Shown here piece by piece: positions 24,411 through 34,700 of a DNA stretch of 64,000 bases; within the stretch, counting starts at the first letter, position 1; every line of letters starts with the position of its first letter. Location: assembly GCF_042652785.1 (NCBI RefSeq), contig NZ_JBHSHD010000010.1:124001-188000 (forward strand), read 5' to 3'. The DNA comes from Dokdonella_A ginsengisoli (GTDB lineage Bacteria; Pseudomonadota; Gammaproteobacteria; Xanthomonadales; Rhodanobacteraceae). The position numbers and the translations under genes are program-made. The notes below the pieces were generated by a model that was given only the letters and a program-made list of their open reading frames with translations, was not told the DNA's origin and made no database searches.

Positions 24411-25628
24411 GTGCAAGGCAACTACGACTACGGACTGGTGGCGCTTTCCTACCTGATCGCCTCGCTCGCCGGTTTCGTCGCCATCGAGTTCGCGTCGCGC
24501 ATGCGCGCGCGCAGCGCGGGCCGCCGGTCGTGGCTGATGGGCGGGGCGCTGGCGATGGGAACGGGCATCTGGTCGATGCACTTCGTCGGCATGACGGCCT
24601 TTTCGCTGCCGGTGCCGATCACCTATGACGCCTGGATTACCTTGTTGTCGTGGATCGCGGCAGTCGCGGTGTCCGCGCTCGCCTTGTACATCGTCGGATA
24701 CGGCAAGCTCCAGCACGGCACCCTGGCTGTCGGTGCGCTCGTCATGGGCGCCGGTATCTGCCTCATGCACTACGGCGGCATGTGGGCGATGCGCATGAGT
24801 CCGGGAATCGTGTACCGGCCGGCGTGGTTCGCTGCTTCCGTCGGCATCGCCGTGGCCGCATCGGGCGCCGCCCTGCTGATCATCGCCTACCTGAAGGAGG
24901 TGCGCAGCGGGCGTGACATCGCCTTGCGCGTCGGCGCCGCGCTGACCATGGGTCTGGCCGTGGCCGGCATGCACTACACCGGCATGGGAGCGGCGCAATT
25001 CGCCGACGGCGCGCTGTGTGCGCCGGGCAACCAGCTGTCGGCGGATCTGTTGCCGCTGCCGGCGACGTTCGCCACCCTGGTGATTCTCGGCTTCGGCATC
25101 GCGTTCACGATCGCGGATGCGCGCGAGCTGGCCAGGGCGCGTCACGCCGAGCGGGAGCTGGAATTGCGTGTGCACAGCCTGGCTTTCACCGATCAGGAAA
25201 CCGGGCTGCCGAACCGGGCACGTCTGTCGCAACTGATCGTCGAGCGGGTCCGCATGCGCGTTCCCGACGGCTTTGCCGTGGTGACGTTCCGCGTCGAAGG
25301 TCCTGAAGGCTCGGCGCCGTCGGGAGACGTGATGACCTGGTTGAAGGATCGCATCATGCGGTCGCTGCCGGACGCGACCGTCGCGCGGACGCAGCCGGAG
25401 CATCTGGTGGCGATGATCAACGGCCATGCCGACGCGGTGGCCGCGCGCTGCGGCCCGCTGATCGAACTCGTGCGTCGTGATTTCGCCGTGCAGGGCCGCT
25501 ACCGGCTCGCCACCAACAGAGCGCACTGTCCCGACGACGGCGAGAGTCCGCAATGGCTGCTGTTGCGCGCCGCGCCGAAGTCCGTGCCGGCCGGCCATGC
25601 CGAGCCGGGCCAGGGTCACGCGGCGTGA
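24411..25628 (+). CDS. MHYT-domain membrane sensor with degenerate GGDEF-like domain
   Basis: The 405-residue protein starts at GTG 24411. Seven membrane segments (about 8-245) carry three MHYT motifs: SMHFVGM, LMHYGGM and GMHYTGM, which are thought to bind copper and sense O2, CO or NO. A cytosolic domain follows with a GGDEF-family opening (DQETGLPNRARL, near residue 260), but the catalytic GGDEF position reads QPEHL (328-332). Diguanylate cyclase activity should therefore be absent. It may act as a receptor or protein-interaction domain. It precedes the giant DUF11 gene by 166 bp. Confidence 0.85.
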   Translation: MQGNYDYGLVALSYLIASLAGFVAIEFASRMRARSAGRRSWLMGGALAMGTGIWSMHFVGMTAFSLPVPITYDAWITLLSWIAAVAVSALALYIVGYGKLQHGTLAVGALVMGAGICLMHYGGMWAMRMSPGIVYRPAWFAASVGIAVAASGAALLIIAYLKEVRSGRDIALRVGAALTMGLAVAGMHYTGMGAAQFADGALCAPGNQLSADLLPLPATFATLVILGFGIAFTIADARELARARHAERELELRVHSLAFTDQETGLPNRARLSQLIVERVRMRVPDGFAVVTFRVEGPEGSAPSGDVMTWLKDRIMRSLPDATVARTQPEHLVAMINGHADAVAARCGPLIELVRRDFAVQGRYRLATNRAHCPDDGESPQWLLLRAAPKSVPAGHAEPGQGHAA

Positions 25629-25794
25629 GCAGCAGGGCGGTCCGCGTCCGGCCGAGTCGCCCTCCGGCACGGTCGCGTTCGAAGCGGTCCGTGCTCCGTT
25701 CACCCTTTGCCCGCGCGTCGCGACGACGCACGTGCGGCTTGGATATCCCTCGGCGACCTCCGGTTCGAGGAAAGCGCGTCATCCGGGAGTGAAA

Positions 25795-28700
25795 ATGACC
25801 AGCATCGACGTGTCGAAGGAAAGCCGTTCCGTCACCACTCGAGCGACACCCCTGCGCGCTCTGCGCGGCGTGCTCCTCGGTATCGGACTGGTCTTCGTCG
25901 CACCGGCGTTCGCCGTCACCACCAGCTTCTGGGCCAATAGTCCCGGCAACACCAACTCGGCGACCGCCGCCGGAATCATCGCCACCGTCAGCGGCGTTCT
26001 CGGCGTCGGCTCCTGCTCCAATGCCCCCGCCGGCTATGGCCAGGGCAGCCTGAACAACACGGCGAACGCGGCCGGCTGGTACACCAACCCCTACGGCAAT
26101 CCGGTTACCGGTCTGCCGGCGCTCGCGCTCGTCGTGTGCTTCGGCGCGCAGAACAGCGCCAAGACGGTGACCGTCACGTTCAGCAAGCCGGTCGACAATC
26201 CGGTGCTCCACCTCGACCGGCTCGGCGGCAACAGCGTCAGCGGTTCCACCCGCTACGCCAACAGTTCTTCGTGGAGGCTGACCGGCGCAACGGCGAGCGG
26301 CAATCTGATCACGCTGGAGCGACTCAGCGGCAATCCGCAATTCATCGTCCGCCCCACGGAATTCAGGCGTTCCGTCGTCTACACCAACGGCGATCCGGTC
26401 TACGCCGACGCGCAGACGGAGTGCACCAGCAATATCGCCACCCAGGGCACCGCGTGCGGCTCGATCCAGGTGACGGGAACCGGCATCCGCAGCCTGACCT
26501 TCACCGTCACCGGCGTCGCCTGGGGCGGTACGTTGAACGGCAACGACGGCGATCTGCTGGAGATGGCCTGGTCGGTCAAGGGCTCGACCATCATGCTGCG
26601 CAAGCAGACCACCGGTGGTTTCGGCAGCTTCGGTTTCGTCGACGACAACACCACCACCGCCGACATCGGTACCAGCGCGACCAGCAGCAACACGACACTG
26701 ACGACCAGCAGCGGATCGAACCCGGCGTCATCCGGCCTGTACCGTGTCGGTGACCATTCCCGTGACATCGTCCTCACCGAGACGCCGGCGGCGGATTTCA
26801 CGCTGCAGTCCGCGACGTGTCAGGACCAGAGCGGCGCGACGGTGCCGGCCACGTTGAGCGGATCGGCGCTGCGCATTGCCGCGGCGAACTATCGAGCGAA
26901 CCAGGACCTCGTCTGCACCTTCGGCAACGCGAAGACCAGCCGCATCACGCTGACCAAGACCTGGGTCGCCGGCGCGCCGGGCGATACGGTGAATCTCTCC
27001 ATCGCCGGCGGCAGCAATGCCACTCCCGGAACGTCCACGCCCGAGGCGACGACGGCTGCGACGGCGATCGGCACGGCGGGAAGCAAGATCACCATCGAAG
27101 AAATCTTCGCCACGCCGGCGCGTGGCGACGACTACGAGACGTCGCTGGACTGCCCGGGGGCGGTGGTCGGCACCACCACCGACCGTCGGGCAGGCACCTT
27201 CAAGATGCCCGGCACCGACGTCACCTGTACGTTCACCAACGCACGCAAGCCGAACCTGAAGGTGACCAAGGCGAGCAATGCCGATCCCGCGTGGGCCGTC
27301 GGCCAGGCCGGCGCGCAGTACACGCTGAACGTGATGAACCAGGGGGGCATGTCGACCAGCGGCGCGGTGAGCGTCGTCGACACGCTGCCTGCCGAGGTGA
27401 GCGCGAACTGGACCAATCCGCTGGCGACGAACGGATGGAGCTGTACCAGCAGCGGCCGGAACGTGACGTGCCGGAACACCACGCCCATCGCGGCCGGTGG
27501 CGCGGCGGGCCCGATCGTCCTGCCGGTGAACGTGGTCGCGGATGGCGATGCGGTGAACTACGCCTCGGTCGGCGGCGGTGGCGATCCCTTCAACGGCGGC
27601 GCGCCGCCCGCGCCCGGCGCCGGTTGCACGGACGCCTCGCATTGCGCGAGCCACGCGACGCGCATCGACACGCCGGCGAGCATCACTACGGTCAAGACCC
27701 TGACCGGCATCAACGGGGAGGCGGCGCAGGCGGGAGCCTCGGTGAAGGCCGGCGACGTGCTGACGTACACGATCACCAGCACGAACTCGGGCCAGACCGC
27801 CGGCCCGACGACGCTGACCGAGACCGTGCCGGCGGAAACGACCTACACCGGACCGGACGCGGCCGTGTGGACGGGCTGCCGTGCCGGTGCGGCGGCAGGG
27901 ACGAGCTGCAGCGCGACCCAGAGCGTGCCGGCGGAAGGCGAGGCGACCGCCACGTTCACGGTGACCGTGGTCACGCCGGTATCGGCCAACGCGACGACGC
28001 TGACGAACCGCGTGACGAGCAGCGCGGACGAGGCCTGCGCGGCGTGCGCCGCCGGCAATCCGGTGGTGAAGCCGCAATTGAGCGTGACGAAACGTGCGGC
28101 GCCCAATCCGTTCACGGTCGGCCAGTCGGCCACCTACACGATCACGGTCGCGAACCAGGGCGAGGCGCCGACGGCCGGCAGCCTGACGATTTCCGACACG
28201 TTGCCGGCGGGGATCACGCTGGCGCGCGCGAGCGGCGGCGACTGGAGCTGCACGGGAACGGGCGCGCTGTCGTGCGTCTACGCGGGCATGCTGGCGGCGG
28301 GCGCGAGCACGACGCTGACGCTCGAAGTCGAGGTCGGCGCCGGTGCGGCGAACGGCGACAACACGGCCACCGTCAGCGGCGGCGGCGATGCCGGCTGTTC
28401 GTCGGAGCCGCGTTGCAGCGCGAGCGTGCAGGTGCCGGTGAACGCCGCGGCCGACATCGTGCTCGACAAGACGGTCGACAATCCGGCGCCGAACGTCGGC
28501 GAGACGGTGACGTTCACGATCACGGCGCGCAATGACGGGCCGAGCGACGCCACCGGCGTGACGGTGACCGATGCGCTGCCGGCAGGCCTGTCGTTCGCCG
28601 GCGCGACGGCGAGCCAGGGCGCGTACGACGAGGCGTCCGGCCTGTGGACGGTCGGTGCGCTGGCCAACGGCGCGCAGGCGACGCTGACCATGACCACGCA

Positions 28701-31700
28701 GGTGCTCACCGCCGGCGCGCTGAGCAACACGGCGACCAAGTCGGCCGGCGACCAGTTCGATCCGGACACCAGCAACAACGCGGCGACGGCGTCGGTGAAC
28801 GCGCAGCCGTCGGCGGACCTGCAGGTCAACAAGACCGCCAGCACGACCACGCCGAATCTCGGCGACAACGTCAGCTTCACCATCACGGTGCGCAACGCTG
28901 GGCCGAACGACGCCACCGGCGTGATCGTCGACGACGCACTGCCGGCGGGCCTGAACTTCGTCTCGGCCACCGCGACGGTCGGCAGCTACGACGCCGAAAC
29001 GGGCGTATGGACGCTCGGTGATCTGGCCGACGACGCAGAGGCGACCCTGACCCTCGTCGCCACGGTCGGGATGCCGGGCGAGCTCACCAATACCGCGAGC
29101 GTGGCCGCCGTGGACCAGCACGATCCGAACCCGGCCAACGACAGCGGCGGCGTGACGATCAACGGCCAGGCGGCCGACATCCAGGTGCTGAAGACGGTCG
29201 ACGAGGCGAACCCGGCGCGCGGCGACACGGTGACGTTCACGGTGACGGTGAGCAACCTCGGACCGAGCGCGGCCACCGGCGTGCGCATCGAAGACGCGCT
29301 GCCGGCGGGGCTGACCTTCCTCGGCGCGAGCCCGAGCCGTGGCGCGTACGACCAGGCGAGCGGCCTTTGGTCGCTCGGCGATCTGGCCGCGAGCGGTGCC
29401 GATGCGGTGGCGACGCTGACGATCGCCGCGAGGGTGGACACCGACGCGCGCGTGACGAATACGGCGCGCCTGGACGGCGTCGACCAGACCGATCCCGATC
29501 CCGGCAACAACCGGGCCGAGGCGAGCGTGACGCCGATCGCCAGTGCGGACGTGTCGGTGGTGAAGGACGGTCCGGCGCATGCGACGCCGGGCACGAACGT
29601 GACCTACGTGATCGTGGTCAGCAACGCCGGCCCGAGCGCGGCGGCGCAGGTGAGCCTGGCCGATCCGACGCCGGCGGGGCTGACGTTCGTCTCCGCCACG
29701 GCGCCGTGCGCGGCGGGCTTTCCGTGCGCGCTCGGCGACCTCGCGGCCGGCGCCAGCGCGCGGATGACGGTGACGTTCGCCGTGCCGCCGGACTACGCCG
29801 GCGCGGATCCGATCGCCAACACGGCGACGGTGACGAGTTCGACCGCCGATCCCGACCCGGACAACAACGCCAGCACGGCGACGACGCCGGTCGAGCGCAG
29901 CGCGGACCTGCAACTGACGAAGACGGCGCCGGCGACGGTGACGGCCGGCGACACGATCCGCTACACGCTGACGGTGAGCAATCCGGGGCCGAGCCACGCG
30001 GACGGAACGACGGTGAGCGATCCGCTGCCGGCGGGGCTGACCGATGCCAGCGCCGTCTGTGCCGGCGAGACCGGCGGCGCGGTGTGCGGCGCGTTCGACG
30101 CGACGGTGGCGGGCACGATCACGACGCTCCCGCCGGGCGGCAGCGTGACGATCACGATCACCGCGATCGCGCCGGACGAGGCGACGACATTGAGCAACAC
30201 GGCGACGGCGACGCCGCCGAGCGGCGTGAGCGATCCGGATCCGGCCGACAACCAGGACACCGCCGATACCGAGGTGACTGCGTCGGCGAACCTGTCGGTG
30301 GTGAAGACCGGCCCGGCCGCGGCGACCGCGGGTACCGAGGTGACGTACCGGATCGTGGTCAGCAATGCCGGCCCGAGCACGGCGGCGGCGGTGAGCCTGG
30401 CCGATCCGACGCCGGCGGGCCTGACTTTCGTTTCGGCCGATGCGCCGTGCGCAGGCGGCTTCCCGTGTGACCTGGGCGACCTCGCCGCCGGCGCGAGCGC
30501 GACGGTGAACGTGACGTACGCGATCCCGCCCGGTCAGACCGGCACGATTGCCAACACGGCGAGCGCGACCAGCCCGACGCCGGATCCGGACGGCAGCGAC
30601 GACAGCAGCACGGCGACGACGGAGCTGAGCGGTGTGGCTGATCTGCGAATCAGAAAGATCGGCCCGGCGACGGTGCAGGCGGGTGGCACGATCCGCTACA
30701 CGCTGGTGGTGAGCAACGCCGGTCCGAGCGACGCGGACGGCGCGACGTACCGCGACGCGGTTCCTGGCGAGATCACGGCGGTCACGGCGAGCTGCCGTCT
30801 GGCCAGCGGCGGAGCGGTATGCGCGAATCCGATCGTGGCCGGCAACACCGTCAGCGGCACGATCCCGACCTTGCCGCGCGGCGGCCGGGTGGTGATCACG
30901 ATCACCGGCACGGTCCCTGTCGGCGCGGCCACACTGACCAATACCGCCAGCGTGGCCGCACCGTCCGACACCACCGATCCGGACCCGGCCAACAACACCG
31001 ACGAGGTGAGCACCGAGGTCTCCGCGGCCGCCGACATCGCCGTGACCAAGACGGTCGACGCGGCCGACCCGAGCGTCGGCGAGAACGTCACCTTCACGGT
31101 GACGGCGCGCAACACCGGACCGAACGACGCGACCGGCGTGCAGATCACCGACGGCCTGCCTGCGGGTCTGGACTTCGTCAGCGCCGTACCGAGCCGGGGC
31201 ACGTATGACGAGTCGACGGGGCTGTGGGACGTCGGCGCGCTGGCGAACGGCGCGGACGCCACGCTGACGATCGTCGCGACGGTGATGCAGTCGGGCGCGA
31301 TCGTGAACACGGCGACGGTGACCGCCAGCGACCCGTTCGATCCGGACAGCAGCAACAACGCCGGCAGCGCGGGCGTGAACGCCGGCACCCTGGCCGACGT
31401 GCAGCTCGACAAGACGGTCGACGAGCCGGCTCCGAACGTGGGCTCGAACGTCAGCTACACGGTGACCGTGCGCAACGCCGGTCCGAGCCCGGCGACGGAC
31501 GTGAACGTGACCGACCTGCTGCCGGCGGGCCTGACCTTCGTCAGCGCGACGGCGAGCCAGGGTGCCTACGACGAGGCGACTGGTTTGTGGACGGTCGGCG
31601 TTCTCGAAGCGGGTGCGCAGGCGACGCTGACGATCGTGGCGACGGTGACGCAGGCGGGCGAGATCACCAACACCGCGACTGCGGCGGCGGCCGAGGAGGA

Positions 31701-34700
31701 TCCGAATTCGTCCAACAACGCCGACGGCGCGACGATCAGCGGCCAGGCGGCCGACCTCCAGGTCGTGAAGACGGTGGATGAGTCGGCGCCGCCGGTGAAC
31801 AGCCAGGTGACGTACACGGTGACGGTGACCAACAACGGTCCGAGCGCGGCGACTCACGTGATGGCGGTGGACGCGCTGCCGGCCGGCCTCAGCTTCGTCA
31901 GCGCGACGCCGAGCCAGGGCACCTACGATGAGACGACGGGCGCGTGGACGATCGGCGATCTGGCCGCCAGCGGCGCCGATGCGGTGGCGACGCTGACCAT
32001 CGTGGCGACCGTGAATGCCGACCAGGCCGGCGCGACGATCGCCAACGTGGCATCGAGCGCGGGCAGCGATCAGACCGATCCGAATCCGGCCAATGACGAA
32101 GGCCGCGTCGAGATCGTGCCGCAGGGACGCGCGGACATCTCGGTCGTGAAGGACGGCCCGGTGCACGCGACGCCGGGCACGAACGTGACCTACACGCTGG
32201 TGACGAGCAACGCGGGTCCGAGCACGGCGGCGCAGGTGAGCCTGGCCGATCCGACGCCCGCGGGATTGACGTTCGTCTCCGCCACGGCGCCGTGCGCGAG
32301 CGGTTTCCCGTGCGCGCTGGGCGACCTCGCCGCCGGCGCCGGCACGACGGTGACGGTGACGTTCGCCGTGCCGTCGGACTACGCCGGCTCGGACCCGATC
32401 AGCAACACGGCGACGGTGACGAGCGCGACGGAAGATCCCGATCCCGATGACAACGCCAGCACGGTGACGACACCGGTCGAGCGCAGCGCGGATCTCCAGC
32501 TGACGAAAACGGCACCGGCGACGGTGACGGCCGGCGGCACGGTCACCTACACGCTGGTGGTGAGCAACCTGGGCCCGAGCGATGCGGACGGCACGACGGT
32601 CAGCGACCCGCTGCCCGCCGGGCTGACGAACGCCACGGCGAGCTGCGCCGGCGAGACCGGCGGCGCGGTGTGCGGCGCGTTCGACGCGACGGTGGCGGGC
32701 ACGATCACGACGCTCCCGCCGGGCGGCAGCGTGACGATCACGATCACCGCAACCGCGCCGAATGAGGCGACGACGCTGCGCAACACGGCGACGGCGACGC
32801 CGCCGAGCAGCGTGAGCGATCCGGATCCGGCCGACAACCAGGACACCGCCGATACCGAGGTGACCGCGTCGGCGAACCTGTCGGTGGCGAAGACCGGCCC
32901 GGCCGCGGCGACCGCGGGCACCGAGGTGACGTACCGGATCGTGGTGAGCAACGCCGGCCCGAGCACGGCGGCGGCGGTGAGCCTGGCCGATCCGACGCCG
33001 TCGGGCCTGAGCTTCGTTTCCGCCGATGCGCCGTGCGCAGGCGGCTTCCCGTGCGATCTGGGCGACCTCGCCGCCGGCGCGAGCGCCACGGTGAACGTGA
33101 CGTACGCGATCCCGCCCGGTCAGAGCGGAACGATCGCCAACACGGCGAGCGTGACCAGCCCGACGCCGGATCCGGACGGCAGCGACAACACCAGCACGGC
33201 GACGACGCCGATCGCGCGCAGCGCGGACGTGCGGATCACCAAGACGGCGGCGGCGACGGTGACGGCCGGCGGCACGATCACCTACACGCTGGTGGCGAGC
33301 AACGAAGGTCCGAGCGCCGCCGACGGCGCGACGGTCGACGATCCGCTGCCGGCCGGCCTGAGTGACGCCACGGTGAGCTGCAGCGGGAACGGCGGTGCGG
33401 TGTGCGGCGCGTTCGACACGAGCGTCGCCGGCACGCTCGCGGCCTTCCCGGCCGGCGCCAGCGCGACGATCACGATCACGGCGACGGCGCCGGACGATGC
33501 GGCCACACTGAGCAACACCGCGCGCATCGCGCCGCCGGGCGGCGTGACCGATCCGCAGCCGGACGACAACCAGAGCACGGTCGAGACCGCGGTCGAGGCC
33601 AGCGCGAACCTATCGCTGCGCAAGAGCGGTCCGGCGACGGTGGTCTCGGGCGGCACGATCACCTACACGCTGCGGATCGCCAACGCCGGCCCGAGCGCGG
33701 CGAACGGCGCCACCTACAGCGACGCGCTGCCGTCCGGCATCACCGGCGTGGCGGCGAGCTGCGGCTCGGCGACGGACGGAGCCGTTTGCGCTGCGCCGAA
33801 CGTGGCCGGCAACACGGTCAGCGGTTCGGTCCCGACCTTGCCGAGCGGCGGCGCAGTGACGATCACGATCACCGGCACGGCGCCGGTCGGCGCGCAGACC
33901 CTGACCAACACGGCGAGCGTCGTGGCGCCGGGCGGCACCACCGATCCGGACCCGGCCGACAACACCGACGAGGCGACCACCGAGGTCGATTCGGCGGCGG
34001 ACATCGCGGTGAGCAAGACGGTCGACGAGGCAGCACCGAACGTCGGCGAAGACGTCACCTTCATCGTGACGGCGACCAACCGGGGACCGGACGACGCGAC
34101 CGGTGTGGAGATCACCGACGGACTGCCGCTCGGTCTGGCGTTCGTCAGCGCGACGGCGAGCCAGGGCGCGTACGACGACGCGACTGGCCTGTGGACGGTG
34201 GGTGCGCTGGCGAATGGCGCGAGCGCCACCTTGCAGATCACCGCCACGGTGACGCAGCCGGGCGCGATCGTGAACACCGCCACGCGCACCGGCGGCGACC
34301 AGCTCGATCCGGACACCAGCAACAATGCCGGCAGCGCGGGGGTGAACGCGGGCACGCTGGCGGACCTGCAGCTCGACAAGACGGTGGACGAGGTGGCGCC
34401 GAACGTCGGTTCGAACGTGACCTACACGGTGCGCGTGCGCAATGCCGGCCCGAGTCCGGCGACGGCGGTGAACGTGACGGACGAGCTGCCGGAAGGGCTG
34501 AGCTTCGTCAGCGCGACACCGGGCCCCGGAACCTACGACGAGAGCACCGGCCTGTGGACGATCGGCGATCTGGCCGTCGACGCGGAGGCGACGCTGACGA
34601 TCGTGGCGACCGTGACGCAGCCGGACGCAATCACCAACAGCGCGACTGCAGCGGCGGCAGAAACGGATCCGGATCTATCCAACAACGCCGACGGCGTCAC

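Noticed and set aside
26728..32166. 1812-codon open frame antisense to the DUF11 gene
   Set aside because: Low-complexity Arg-rich translation mirroring the repeats; no start signal or domain.
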